Positions 8,790 through 17,337 of a stretch of DNA of 57,500 bases are shown here, piece by piece; positions within the stretch are counted from its first letter, which is position 1, and every line of letters begins with the position of its first letter. Source of the stretch: Prevotella denticola (GTDB lineage: Bacteria; Bacteroidota; Bacteroidia; Bacteroidales; Bacteroidaceae). A model generated the notes under the pieces. It was not told the origin of the DNA and made no database searches. It was given only the letters and a program-made list of their open reading frames with translations. Both the position numbers and the translations under genes were made by a program. The stretch spans positions 1 through 57,500 of the forward strand of contig NZ_UGTM01000001.1 in the NCBI RefSeq assembly GCF_900454835.1. The letters are read 5' to 3'.

Positions 8790-9407
8790 ATGAAATTGAG
8801 TTTTTCCGGTAAGATAACAAAATCGAGCATGATACTGCTCATCGTTGCAGCACTGTTCACGGCAGTGAGTGCTTTCACTTCGGTATGGCGCATCGACCTG
8901 TCGGCCCCACAGTACCCGGAGGGCATGGTGCTTTATATTGGAGGCACGGAGGGTGTCTCCGGAGGTGATGATGGAAACGACCTCTACAAGATCAACGAAC
9001 TGAACCACTACGTAGGCATGGCACAGATCCACCCGGGCGACTTCTGGGAATTCACGGTACTGCCGATCCTGCTCTGCGCCTTTGCCGTCTTGTTCCTGGT
9101 CGCAGCGATTATGAAGAGCAAGAAGCTGAGCATCGCATCGCTGATTTCCTTCGGTATCTTCGGCATCCTCGGCTTCGTCGATTTCTACCACTGGACGTAT
9201 GTCTACGGCCATAATCTGTCGCCCGATGCTCCTATCAAGGTGCCGGGGATGGCTTATCAGCCGCCTATCATCGGCGAGAAGCAGCTACTGAACTTCGACG
9301 CACTGTCCCAGCCGGACCTCGGAGGCTATCTCCTGGTTGCTGCAGGACTTCTCCTTGCCTTCGTAGTAATCAAGGAGATGGGTGTCTTCGGAAACAAGAA
9401 GAACTGA
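8790..9407 (+). CDS. nosB: NosB-like membrane protein of the clade II nos cluster
   Basis: This 205-residue protein has four predicted membrane helices (about residues 14-34, 90-110, 118-138 and 175-195) and a first extracytoplasmic loop with WRIDLSAPQYPEGM and NELNHYVGM motifs. A polytopic protein at this place, directly after nosZ, is a mark of clade II nos clusters and is called NosB; its exact job is not settled, though it is needed or assumed for N2O reduction in some species. Upstream in-frame ATGs at 8712 and 8745 would add a polar basic tail; the start at 8790 puts a short basic N-terminus before the first helix, as expected. The gap to nosZ is about 100 bp with no terminator. Confidence 0.85.
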   Translation: MKLSFSGKITKSSMILLIVAALFTAVSAFTSVWRIDLSAPQYPEGMVLYIGGTEGVSGGDDGNDLYKINELNHYVGMAQIHPGDFWEFTVLPILLCAFAVLFLVAAIMKSKKLSIASLISFGIFGILGFVDFYHWTYVYGHNLSPDAPIKVPGMAYQPPIIGEKQLLNFDALSQPDLGGYLLVAAGLLLAFVVIKEMGVFGNKKN

Positions 9408-9420
9408 AAATATCCGATAA

Positions 9421-9906
9421 ATGAAAAAGACTATCACCACTCATCTGACGGGTGTAGCAGTGTCAGCCGCAGTGCTGATGCTGACGCTCGTCTCTCTGGT
9501 GGCCTGTACGCATGACAACAGGCCCCAGCCCATCAGTCTCGGGAAAGAAGACTGCGCCGGCTGTGGAATGACCATAGAAGTTCCCAGGTTCGCCTGTGAA
9601 TTCATCACGGACAAAGGCAAGTGCTTCAAGTTCGACGACCTGTCCTGCCTGTTCCATTACATGAATGCCAAGAACCTCTCGGACAGCACAGTCGAAAAAA
9701 TTTACGTGGCCGACTATGAGCATCCTGACTCGCTGATAGACATCAAGCAGGCAGGACTTGTTCTCGGACAGGACATCAAGAGTCCTATGAATGGCGGCGT
9801 GGCAGCCTTTCGCAATCGCGCTCATGCCCAGAAGTTCGCCGTCAAGACCCGTTCTATTCTCCTTGATTCATGGGAAAGATTAAAGATACAGCACGCAGAA
9901 CATTAA
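9421..9906 (+). CDS. nosL: Copper-binding lipoprotein NosL
   Basis: NosL is an outer-membrane-associated or periplasmic copper chaperone that delivers Cu(I) for NosZ maturation. The 161-residue protein has a lipoprotein signal (hydrophobic segment ending in LVAC, Cys about 29). It also has the metal-site motif DCAGCGMTIE (about residues 40-49), a FITDKGKCFKFDD stretch and the conserved SPMNGGVAAF segment near residue 120, all typical of NosL. It starts 13 bp after nosB, and its end overlaps nosD by 37 bp, so the two are probably translated in a coupled way. Confidence 0.94.
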   Translation: MKKTITTHLTGVAVSAAVLMLTLVSLVACTHDNRPQPISLGKEDCAGCGMTIEVPRFACEFITDKGKCFKFDDLSCLFHYMNAKNLSDSTVEKIYVADYEHPDSLIDIKQAGLVLGQDIKSPMNGGVAAFRNRAHAQKFAVKTRSILLDSWERLKIQHAEH

Positions 9907-11129
9907 CATTTTCCGTATGCCTTGCCCTATCAGTGTCTTCATTGTCTGCACGGACAATCGAGGTCGGAAAAGGCAAGGCATTCGTCTCCATAAGTAAGGC
10001 TCTGCGCACGGCAAAGCCTCATGACGTGATTCTTGTCTATGGGAATAAGGTCTATAAAGAACACCTGCTCATCGACAAGCCTGTCCTGCTCAGAGGGACG
10101 GGACACCCCGTCGTGGACGGTGGACAGCGGGGCAACGTGGTCAGCATCAAGGCAGACAATGCCGTCGTGGAAGGCTTTCAGATACAGAACTCCGGCCGTT
10201 CCTCACAGATAGACTACAGCGGCCTGCATGCCGAAAACGTGCAGAACGTCACGGTACGCAACTGCGTGTTCCGCGCCAACCAGTTCAGCGTGATGTTCCA
10301 GAACTGCAGGCACTGCACGGTTGCAGGCAACGACATCTCCAGCAACATCACGCTCAACCCCATCATGGGAAATGCCGTACACTGCTGGAAATGCGACCAT
10401 ATGCACATCACGGGCAACAAGATCGGGTACAACCGGGACGGCATCTACCTGGAGTTCGTCAACAGTTCGCACATCGACCGCAATACGGTCAACGGCTGTG
10501 AACGCTACGGACTGCATTTCATGTTCTCCCATTTCAACGTCTACAGTTCCAATCATTTCAGCCACAACCAGGCAGGAGTGGCGGTGATGTTCGCCCACAA
10601 CGTGACAATGCTCAACAACATCTTCGAGTTCAACCGGGGCACATCCTCCTACGGACTGCTCATCAAAGAGCTGCAATACAGCACCATCAAAGGAAACCGT
10701 TTCCGCAACAACACGGTGGGACTGCTGGTAGACGGCGGCTCCGACCTGCTGGTACATCACAATGAAATCAAGGCCAACGGATGGGGAATGCGGCTGATTT
10801 CGGCCAGCACCAATGACACCATCACCTGCAACAACTTCCTCGGGAACACCTTTGACATGACCACCAACGTGAGTTACAACCGCAATACGGTCAACGGAAA
10901 CTACTGGGACAAATACGAGGGTTACGACCTTGACAAGAACGGTTACGGCGACGTTCCTTTCCATCCGCTCAGCCTTTTCTCCATGCTGGCCGAACAGAAC
11001 GAGAACGTCCTGTTCTTCTTCCACAGCTTCCTGATGAACCTGCTGGATGCCACAGAGAAGGTACTTCCATCCGTGACCCCAGACAATTATGTCGATGAAT
11101 ATCCCCACATGAAATCTTACAAGATATGA
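9870..11129 (+). CDS. nosD: Periplasmic copper-site maturation protein NosD
   Basis: NosD is a secreted right-handed beta-helix (CASH/parallel beta-helix) protein that works with the NosFY transporter to assemble the CuZ site of NosZ. The 419-residue protein has a Sec signal ending around SLSA-RTIE (about residue 28). Many short repeats follow, such as NxFxxN and GLxxxxxxxxxVxxN, the hallmark of a beta-helix, over about residues 60-345. The start lies 37 bp inside nosL and the end overlaps nosF by 4 bp (ATGA). Length matches other NosD proteins. Confidence 0.95.
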   Translation: MGKIKDTARRTLTFSVCLALSVSSLSARTIEVGKGKAFVSISKALRTAKPHDVILVYGNKVYKEHLLIDKPVLLRGTGHPVVDGGQRGNVVSIKADNAVVEGFQIQNSGRSSQIDYSGLHAENVQNVTVRNCVFRANQFSVMFQNCRHCTVAGNDISSNITLNPIMGNAVHCWKCDHMHITGNKIGYNRDGIYLEFVNSSHIDRNTVNGCERYGLHFMFSHFNVYSSNHFSHNQAGVAVMFAHNVTMLNNIFEFNRGTSSYGLLIKELQYSTIKGNRFRNNTVGLLVDGGSDLLVHHNEIKANGWGMRLISASTNDTITCNNFLGNTFDMTTNVSYNRNTVNGNYWDKYEGYDLDKNGYGDVPFHPLSLFSMLAEQNENVLFFFHSFLMNLLDATEKVLPSVTPDNYVDEYPHMKSYKI

Positions 11130-11836
11130 TTACCATCAAGAACCTCAATAAGTTTTACGGCAGACAGCATGTGCTGCACGACATCAATCTGCAGCTGGAA
11201 CAGGGACAGTGCATCGGCTTCGTGGGACCGAACGGATGCGGCAAGACGACACTGATGAAATGTATCCTCGGACTGGCAACGCCGCAGTCAGGTGAGGTGC
11301 TGGTTGACGGCATGAACGTACAGGAGAATCCCTCATACCGCCGGCACATCGGCTTCATGCCGCAGAACAGTTGCTTCCCGGAGAACATGAGCGTAGGCGA
11401 GACATTCAGGACCATCCGTGACGTACGCAAGGACAGCGACAATCTCGACAAGGAACTCTATGATGCCTTTGAGATTGAAGCCATTGCCGGCAAAAAGACG
11501 AAAACCCTGTCCGGAGGGACAAGCCAGAAGGTAAACGCCGCTCTGGCATTCCTTTTCAATCCGGACATCCTCATCCTCGACGAGCCTACGGCAAGCCTGG
11601 ACCCCATCGCCGCCAGCATTCTGAAAGACAAGATTGTCAGGGAGAAGAACAAGCTGGTGTTCATCACCTCCCACATTCTCAGCGAGCTGGAGGGCATCGC
11701 CACGCACATCATCTTCATGGAGGAGGGGCACATCCTGTTCTTCAAACCAGTAGAACAGCTCCTGCGTGAGACCTGCCAGGACAACGTGTCACAGGCTGTC
11801 ATGTATTATTTAAAGAAGAGCGGTAAACACCAATAA
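11126..11836 (+). CDS. nosF: ABC transporter ATP-binding protein NosF
   Basis: This is the cytoplasmic ATPase of the NosDFY complex, which supports NosZ copper-site assembly. The 236-residue protein has Walker A GPNGCGKTT (about residues 35-43), a Q-loop MPQNS, the ABC signature as LSGGTSQK (about 130), Walker B LILDEPTASLDP (about 152-163) and the switch histidine in ITSHIL. It overlaps nosD by 4 bp and nosY follows after 4 bp. Confidence 0.95.
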   Translation: MITIKNLNKFYGRQHVLHDINLQLEQGQCIGFVGPNGCGKTTLMKCILGLATPQSGEVLVDGMNVQENPSYRRHIGFMPQNSCFPENMSVGETFRTIRDVRKDSDNLDKELYDAFEIEAIAGKKTKTLSGGTSQKVNAALAFLFNPDILILDEPTASLDPIAASILKDKIVREKNKLVFITSHILSELEGIATHIIFMEEGHILFFKPVEQLLRETCQDNVSQAVMYYLKKSGKHQ

Positions 11837-11840
11837 AACT

Positions 11841-12608
11841 ATGGGAAAGATAACAAAGATCATCTTCATGGACAACGTCAAAAGCAGGGTCGTTGTCTTT
11901 TATTTTGTCCTGCTGGCCCTGCTGTCATGGACCTCTCTGCTGCTGCAGGACAACGAGTCGAAAGGCGCACTGACAATACTCAATATCATCCTGTTCGTCA
12001 CGCCGCTCATGTCCCTGCTCTATACGGTGACGTATCTGTACGACGCACACGATTTCCTCGTACTGCTGCTGAGTCAGCCCGTCGAGCGGCGGCGCATCTG
12101 GCAAAGCCTCTATACGGGAGTCTCTTCCAGCCTGCTCATCGCCTTCCTGCTGGGGGCGGGCATCCCCATGCTGCTCTATACGGACTGGGGAACAGGACTG
12201 GTGCTGCTGCTCATGGGATGTGTCACCACGCAGATATTCGTCTCCCTGGCTTTCCTGGCGACCATGCTCGCCAGCGACAAGACACGCGGCACGGGTATCT
12301 CCATTCTCATCTGGCTGCTCTTCACAATGATCTACGATGCTGTCCTGCTCTATGCCCTGTTCCTGCTAAGCGATTGGCCTGTAGAGACACCGCTGCTGGC
12401 TCTGCTCATGCTCAATCCACTCGACCTGACCCGCTTCCAGGTCATCCTCAAGATGGATGTATCGGCCATGATGGGATATGGCGGTGCCGCCTTCAAGGAG
12501 TTCCTCGGGGCTGCCGGTGGAATCGTCGTGTCCTCACTGCTGCTCCTGCTGTGGATCATCGTCCCCTACTTCCTTTCCCTGCGCATCTTCCGAAAGAAAG
12601 ATTTATAA
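11841..12608 (+). CDS. nosY: ABC transporter permease NosY
   Basis: This is the membrane partner of NosF: 255 residues with six predicted membrane helices and a C-terminal basic tail (RIFRKKDL). It belongs to the ABC-2 type permeases. It is the last gene of the nos operon; a strong hairpin at 12639-12674 follows. No nosR, nosX, nosC or nosG-type electron-donor gene is found beside it. Confidence 0.93.
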   Translation: MGKITKIIFMDNVKSRVVVFYFVLLALLSWTSLLLQDNESKGALTILNIILFVTPLMSLLYTVTYLYDAHDFLVLLLSQPVERRRIWQSLYTGVSSSLLIAFLLGAGIPMLLYTDWGTGLVLLLMGCVTTQIFVSLAFLATMLASDKTRGTGISILIWLLFTMIYDAVLLYALFLLSDWPVETPLLALLMLNPLDLTRFQVILKMDVSAMMGYGGAAFKEFLGAAGGIVVSSLLLLLWIIVPYFLSLRIFRKKDL

Positions 12609-12638
12609 GAATGTAAGAAAAGAAAACACCATAACAAG

Positions 12639-12674
12639 ATCCCGCCCTTCACACAATGTGCTGGGCGGGATTTT
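12639..12674. terminator. Bidirectional terminator between nosY and cysS
   Basis: ATCCCGCCC (12639-12647) pairs perfectly with GGGCGGGAT (12663-12671), followed by TTT on the plus strand. The two flanking genes converge here, so the hairpin probably serves both. Confidence 0.85.
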
Positions 12675-12700
12675 CCGTGCAAGCGTTGTTACATCATTAC

Positions 12701-14188
12701 TTACCGGTCGAGCTTCCACGTGACACCGTCCTTGGTGTCCTTCACCTGGAAGCCGGCAGCGGAGAGGGCATCGCGGATCTGGTCGCTGACGGCCCAGTTC
12801 TTCTCGGCCTTCGCCTTGGCACGGAGGTCGAGCACCATATCGACAACCTTTCCATAAGCCTCCTCACGAGCATCATTGTCGGCACTGCGCTCGTTCTTCA
12901 GACCGAGGATGTCGAAGGCGAAGAGGTGCATCGCCTCCGTGAGTTCCTTGAGGTCATCGGCAGAAATCTGCGCTTTATGGTCGATGAGGATGTTCACAAG
13001 ATGGCAGGCCTCGAAGAGTTCCGAGATGACGGCAGGCGTCATCAGGTCGTCGTTCATCGCCTCGTAGCACTTCTGCCGGAAGGCCGATACGAACTTGCCG
13101 GTATTTCCGTCGGAGGCTGCGGAGGCCTGGATACGGGCCAGGTCTTCAATGCCGTTCATCAGCCGTTCATAGCCCTTCTCGGCAGCCTGCAATGCCTCGT
13201 TGGAGAAGTCGACCGTCCCGCGGTAATGCGCCGAGAGGATGAAGAAGCGGATGGTCATGGGCGAATAGGGCTGCATGAGCGTCTCGTGCCTGCCGGTGAA
13301 GAACTGTTCAAGCGTGATGAAGTTGCCGAGCGACTTGCCCATCTTCTGTCCGTTGATGGTAATCATGTTGTTGTGCATCCAGTACTTCACCATCTGGTCG
13401 CCCTGGGAGGCCACGGCCTGTGCGATCTCGCACTCATGGTGCGGGAAGATGAGGTCCATTCCCCCGCCGTGGATATCGAAGTGTTCGCCCAGATACTTCC
13501 GTCCCATCGCCGTACACTCGCAGTGCCAGCCGGGGAATCCGTCGCTCCACGGTGAGGGCCAGCGCATGATGTGTTCCGGCATGGCACGCTTCCAGAGTGC
13601 GAAGTCGGCCTGGTTGTGTTTCTCACCTACTCCTGCCAGCTCGCGCGAGTTGTTGATCATGTCGGTGAGGTTGCGCCCGGAGAGGATGCCGTAGTGGTGG
13701 TCCTTGTCGTATTTCTCCACATCGAAGTAAATGCTGCCGTTGCTTTCGTAGGCATATCCGTTGGCAAGAATCTGCTTTACAAGCTCTTCCTGCTCGATGA
13801 TGTGGCCTGTAGCGTGCGGCTCGATGCTCGGCGGAAGAACGTTCAGCGCACGCATCGCATCGTGGTAACGGTTGGTGTAATGCTGCGCGATTTCCATCGG
13901 TTCCAGCTGTTCGAGGCGTGCTTTCTTCTCTATTTTGTCATCGCCTTCGTCCGCATCATGCTCCAGATGGCCCACATCAGTGATGTTGCGCACGTAGCGC
14001 ACCTTGTACCCGATGTGCCTCAGATAGCGGAAGAGAATGTCGAAGGTGATGGCAGGCCGGGCATGCCCGAGATGCGGATCACCGTAAACGGTAGGTCCGC
14101 AGACATACATGCCCACGTGGGGGGCTGCTATCGGCTGGAAGAGTTCCTTCTTCCGGTGCAGCGTATTGTAAATAACCAAGTCTTGCAT
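12701..14188 (-). CDS. cysS: Cysteinyl-tRNA synthetase
   Basis: This class I aminoacyl-tRNA synthetase charges tRNA-Cys in the cytosol. The 495-residue protein has the zinc/HIGH region as [18 protein letters not shown] (about residues 28-45), the zinc-ligand stretch WHCECTAM and HHECEIAQ, and the KMSKS motif as KMGKSLGN (about 280-287). The length is normal. A -7 element (TAATTTTG, minus strand at 14217-14224) lies about 30 bp before the ATG. It is convergent with nosY and divergent from the YbjQ-family gene. Confidence 0.97.
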   Translation of the reverse strand: MQDLVIYNTLHRKKELFQPIAAPHVGMYVCGPTVYGDPHLGHARPAITFDILFRYLRHIGYKVRYVRNITDVGHLEHDADEGDDKIEKKARLEQLEPMEIAQHYTNRYHDAMRALNVLPPSIEPHATGHIIEQEELVKQILANGYAYESNGSIYFDVEKYDKDHHYGILSGRNLTDMINNSRELAGVGEKHNQADFALWKRAMPEHIMRWPSPWSDGFPGWHCECTAMGRKYLGEHFDIHGGGMDLIFPHHECEIAQAVASQGDQMVKYWMHNNMITINGQKMGKSLGNFITLEQFFTGRHETLMQPYSPMTIRFFILSAHYRGTVDFSNEALQAAEKGYERLMNGIEDLARIQASAASDGNTGKFVSAFRQKCYEAMNDDLMTPAVISELFEACHLVNILIDHKAQISADDLKELTEAMHLFAFDILGLKNERSADNDAREEAYGKVVDMVLDLRAKAKAEKNWAVSDQIRDALSAAGFQVKDTKDGVTWKLDR

Positions 14189-14216
14189 AAGAGAGCTGTT
14201 TATAATCTTTATGTTG

Positions 14217-14224
14217 CAAAATTA
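14217..14224 (-). promoter_or_regulatory. -7 element of the cysS promoter
   Basis: TAATTTTG on the minus strand matches the Bacteroidota -7 consensus. The -33 element is not clear. A second, plus-strand -7 element (TACCTTTG, 14268-14275) in the same gap would serve the YbjQ-family gene. Confidence 0.5.
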
Positions 14225-14344
14225 CAAAATTATTATCAGCCTTCATACAATTGTGCGGTCTTTTTGCTACCTTTGCCGCACGGCGGTCCTGCCCATGCAG
14301 GGAAGCAGCCGTTCGTTTTCAGAAACAATCAAAAACAAAATCTT

Positions 14345-14665
14345 ATGATTATCACGACAACTCCGACCATTGAAGGTCATCCCATCCAAGCGTACAAAGG
14401 ACTGGTAACAGGCGAGACCATTATCGGTGCAAACGTTTTCAAGGACTTCCTTGCCGGCATCCGCGACTTCATCGGCGGGCGCAGCGGTGCCTACGAGAAA
14501 GTGCTCCGTGAAGCCAAGGACACGTCACTTCAGGAGATGATGCAGCGGGCGGAAGAGCTGGGAGCCAACGCCATTGTCGGCATCGACCTCGATTATGAAA
14601 CTGTCGGACAGGGCAGCTCGATGCTTATGGTGACGTGCTCCGGTACGGCGGTGAGAATTGAATAA
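14345..14665 (+). CDS. YbjQ/UPF0145-family protein
   Basis: This 106-residue cytosolic protein is of the YbjQ/UPF0145 (heavy-metal-binding-domain-like) family, which assembles as a pentamer; its biological role is unclear. Family marks are the opening [24 protein letters not shown], the [15 protein letters not shown] segment, [17 protein letters not shown] and a C-terminal glycine-rich strand ending in GTAVRIE. An in-frame extension reaches far upstream but overlaps cysS in antisense, so I use the ATG at 14345. A TACCTTTG element at 14268-14275 precedes it and a strong terminator follows. Confidence 0.9.
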   Translation: MIITTTPTIEGHPIQAYKGLVTGETIIGANVFKDFLAGIRDFIGGRSGAYEKVLREAKDTSLQEMMQRAEELGANAIVGIDLDYETVGQGSSMLMVTCSGTAVRIE

Positions 14666-14683
14666 AATGAACAGGAAGAATCT

Positions 14684-14720
14684 AAAAAGGTGTGCTGGAA
14701 TATTTCCGACACACCTTTTT
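14684..14720. terminator. Bidirectional intrinsic terminator after the YbjQ-family gene
   Basis: AAAAAGGTGTG (14684-14694) and CACACCTTTTT (14710-14720) form an 11-bp perfect stem whose ends give T-runs on both strands. It lies 19 bp after the stop codon. Confidence 0.9.
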
Positions 14721-14735
14721 CAATTCTGGCACTTA

Positions 14736-14975
14736 TTCAGAGTTATTGCTGTCCGATAAAACTTAAATGGCCTGATTTCCCATACGGCATCTCCCTTAGG
14801 CAGACAATCCTATATTGCTTTCGGCAAGATAAGTCCCCAATCCGATAAGTTTTGTCGGCTTTTAAACTGCAAGCAGCTTCACAACCCGGCAAAAACTCGT
14901 AGGGTGTCGGGGGCTCACACCATTGGTGTCTGCCGACGACACCACCCGAGATGGACACCAACACACAGGCAGGAA
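14736..14975. repeat. Dispersed intergenic element, copy B (degenerate)
   Basis: It begins with TTATTGCTGTCCGATAAAAC (14745-14765 region), close to the start of copies A and C. It then holds an inverted, decayed form of the internal module: AACCCGGCA, CTCGTAGGGTGTCGG, GGGCTCACACC, TTGGTGTC. The rest of the 14721-15101 gap has no gene I would defend; a 134-codon open frame on the minus strand crosses it but has no recognisable family features. Confidence 0.55.
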
Positions 14976-15101
14976 AGGGTAAGAAAGTCATATTCCTGTC
15001 AATACAATATATATCAAGATGTGCCCATGACTGACTTATACAGGGAATGTTTACCGGAACCGTAATCATCCAGAACAGAGCGATGACAGTCTGACGGATT
15101 G

Positions 15102-15944
15102 TTACTGCCTCCTGTATTCTTTTCCCCTCGACCGCAGGATGGCCCACACACCTATAGCGATGAGCGGAAGGCTGAGGATCTGTCCCATGTCAATGGGCAA
15201 GCCTGCCTCGAAGGCTTCCTGCACTTCCTTGGTGTATTCGATGGCGAAACGGAAAGTGAAAATAAGCGTGAGGCAGAGACCGAAGTAGAGCCCTGTCCCG
15301 ACCTTCTCCGGATGTTTCCGGTAAATCAGGAAGATGACAACGAAGAATACGAGGTAGGCAATGGCTTCATAGAGCTGCCCGGGATGGCGCGGGTGGGTGT
15401 CGACATTGTAGAAGATGAACGCCCACGGCACGTCCGTCACCTTACCGATGATTTCCGAATTCATCAGGTTTCCAAGCCGGATAAAACAGGCCGTGATGCC
15501 CGAGCAGATGCCGAAGAAATCGAGCACCACCCAGGTATTCATCCCCGACCGGCGGATGTAGAGGTAGAGTGCGATGAGCAGTCCGGCCACTCCGCCGTGG
15601 GATGCCAGCCCCTGATAGCCCACGTATTTCCACGATCCGTCGGCAAGGTGGTGGAAAGGAATGAAGATGGAGAGGAATCCGTCCCATGAAGTAAGGAAGT
15701 CCTGCGGCTCATAGAAGAGACAGTGACCCAACCGGGCACCTGCCAGTACGCCGAAGAAGACATAGAGGAAAAGCGGGTCGAACTTCTCGTCAGGGAATTT
15801 GTGCCGCCTGTAGAGCCACTGCATCAGAAAATAACCCAGGACAAGTCCCACGAGCCAGCACATTCCGTACCAGCGGACAGGAACCGAGCCGATGCGGAAG
15901 ATTACCTCTTCGGGCTGCCAGACGATGTAAAGTAGATTGTTCAT
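15102..15944 (-). CDS. lgt: Phosphatidylglycerol--prolipoprotein diacylglyceryl transferase
   Basis: Lgt adds diacylglycerol to the lipobox cysteine of prolipoproteins in the inner membrane. The 280-residue protein has about seven membrane segments. Family marks include the early RWYGMCWLVG stretch, GARLGHCLFYEP, GGVAGLLIA and the signature RLGNLMNSEIIGKVTD, followed by HPRHPGQLYEA with conserved histidine and arginine. It lies 96 bp after ychF in the same direction, with a GC-rich hairpin-like stretch in the gap. Confidence 0.96.
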   Translation of the reverse strand: MNNLLYIVWQPEEVIFRIGSVPVRWYGMCWLVGLVLGYFLMQWLYRRHKFPDEKFDPLFLYVFFGVLAGARLGHCLFYEPQDFLTSWDGFLSIFIPFHHLADGSWKYVGYQGLASHGGVAGLLIALYLYIRRSGMNTWVVLDFFGICSGITACFIRLGNLMNSEIIGKVTDVPWAFIFYNVDTHPRHPGQLYEAIAYLVFFVVIFLIYRKHPEKVGTGLYFGLCLTLIFTFRFAIEYTKEVQEAFEAGLPIDMGQILSLPLIAIGVWAILRSRGKEYRRQ

Positions 15945-15964
15945 AAGATAAAAGAAATCAGAAC

Positions 15965-16030
15965 AGCCTCATCCTCGAACCCCTCCCCGGTGCATTCGGC
16001 CGGTGACCGTCGGTCTGGAGAAGGGATGGA
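15965..16030. repeat. GC-rich inverted repeat between ychF and lgt
   Basis: CCCCTCCCC near 15977 and GGAGGGGAAG near 16030 bracket an inner palindrome GGTGACC/GGTCACC-like core. Read on the minus strand it loosely resembles the palindromic element at 2832 and 20950, but the match is weak. It could simply be a terminator for ychF. Confidence 0.35.
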
Positions 16031-16040
16031 GGGGAAGACG

Positions 16041-17144
16041 CTATACGTTGAACCTGAAGTGCATGATGTCGCCGTCCTGCACCACGTAATCCTTGCCTTC
16101 AATACCGAGCTTGCCGGCTTCGCGAATGGCAGCCTCTGAACCATACCTGAGGTAGTCGTCGTACTTGATGACCTCCGCACGGATGAAACCCTTCTCAAAG
16201 TCGGTGTGAATGACGCCGGCACACTGCGGAGCTTTCCAGCCTTTGTGGAAGGTCCAGGCCTTTACCTCCATCTCTCCGGCGGTGATGAAGGTCTGGAGGT
16301 TCAGCAGGTGGTAGGCCTTCTTGATGAGCCGGCTCACGCCGCTCTCCTCCAGCCCGAGCTCTTCCAGAAACATCTTCTTGTCCTCGTAGCTATCGAGAGA
16401 CGCAATGTCCTCCTCGGTCTTGGCAGCGATGATCATGGCCTCCGCTCCCTCCTCGGCAGCAATCTGCTCAATCTGCCGGCTGTATTCGTTGCCGGTCTTG
16501 GCACTGTCCTCATCGACGTTGCAGACATAAAGCACCGGTTTTGTCGTCAGGAGGAAGAGGTCGTGGGCGGCCTGCTGTTCCTCCTTGCTGTCAAACTCCA
16601 CGCTGCGGGCGTTCTTCCCCTGCTCCAATGCTTCTTTATAAGCCTCCAGGACAGACACCATCAGCTTGGCGTCCTTATTACCCGCAGCGGCTACCTTCTG
16701 CTGTTTCGAGAGCTGCGCCTCGATGGTTTCGAGGTCCTTGAGCTGCAGTTCGGTGTCTATGATTTCCTTATCCTCAACCGGATTGACAGCCATGCCGCCC
16801 TCTCGTACCACGTTGTCATCCTCGAAGCAGCGGACGACATGGATGATGGCATCGCACTCACGGATGTTGCCAAGGAACTTGTTGCCCAGCCCTTCACCCT
16901 TTGAAGCACCCTTTACAAGTCCTGCTATATCGACAATCTCGCAGGTAGCAGGAACGATGCGTCCCGGATGGACAATCTCCGCCAGCTTGTTCAGCCGCTC
17001 GTCAGGAACAGTGATGACACCGAGGTTCGGCTCAATCGTACAGAATGGGAAGTTGGCTGCCTGTGCCTTGGCACTGCTCAGACAGTTGAAAAGCGTGGAC
17101 TTGCCGACATTCGGCAGTCCTACTATACCACATTTTAATGCCAT
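16041..17144 (-). CDS. ychF: Ribosome-associated ATPase YchF (OLA1 family)
   Basis: YchF is an Obg-family P-loop ATPase that binds ribosomes and is linked to stress and redox responses. The 367-residue protein has G1 GLPNVGKST (about residues 8-16), G3 DIAGLVKGAS and a C-terminal TGS-like domain ending in VVQDGDIMHFRFNV. The altered G4 (YVCNVDED in place of NKxD) explains its ATP preference. I use the ATG at 17144 because the first 13 residues of the longer frame lie across the TACTTTTG promoter element (about 17172-17179, minus strand) and match nothing in the family. Confidence 0.96.
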   Translation of the reverse strand: MALKCGIVGLPNVGKSTLFNCLSSAKAQAANFPFCTIEPNLGVITVPDERLNKLAEIVHPGRIVPATCEIVDIAGLVKGASKGEGLGNKFLGNIRECDAIIHVVRCFEDDNVVREGGMAVNPVEDKEIIDTELQLKDLETIEAQLSKQQKVAAAGNKDAKLMVSVLEAYKEALEQGKNARSVEFDSKEEQQAAHDLFLLTTKPVLYVCNVDEDSAKTGNEYSRQIEQIAAEEGAEAMIIAAKTEEDIASLDSYEDKKMFLEELGLEESGVSRLIKKAYHLLNLQTFITAGEMEVKAWTFHKGWKAPQCAGVIHTDFEKGFIRAEVIKYDDYLRYGSEAAIREAGKLGIEGKDYVVQDGDIMHFRFNV

Positions 17145-17189
17145 GCTTAAATAAACGTTTATATCTCTGGTGCAAAAGTACACAATTTA

Positions 17190-17337
17190 TTTGAGATAAG
17201 CGATGATAGGCGGGGATAAGCGATGATGACCTGTGAGGGATAGGCGATTGTAAGCGGGGATAAATTAGGTAATGGGGATTAGGGCAACTCATTATCGCCT
17301 ATCCCCATTTATAATCGCTTATCATCGTCTACATCTC
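17190..17337 (-). repeat. Decamer array with an orientation switch between rnc and ychF
   Basis: On the minus strand (the direction of both genes), units TATC(A/C)TCGCC read toward ychF over about 17190-17255. Near the rnc stop, about 17289-17337, units run the other way. This allows a long hairpin: GGGATAGGCGAT near 17300 can pair perfectly with ATCGCCTATCCC near 17247. It is the only array in the window with both orientations, so it may act as a terminator for rnc. The outer units overlap the last codons of rnc. Confidence 0.75.

Noticed and set aside
13571..14344. Upstream extension of the YbjQ-family frame
   Set aside because: The extension is antisense to cysS; the family start fits the ATG at 14345.
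14743..15147. 134-codon frame on the minus strand before lgt
   Set aside because: It covers degenerate repeat DNA and overlaps the 3-prime end of lgt; no family features.
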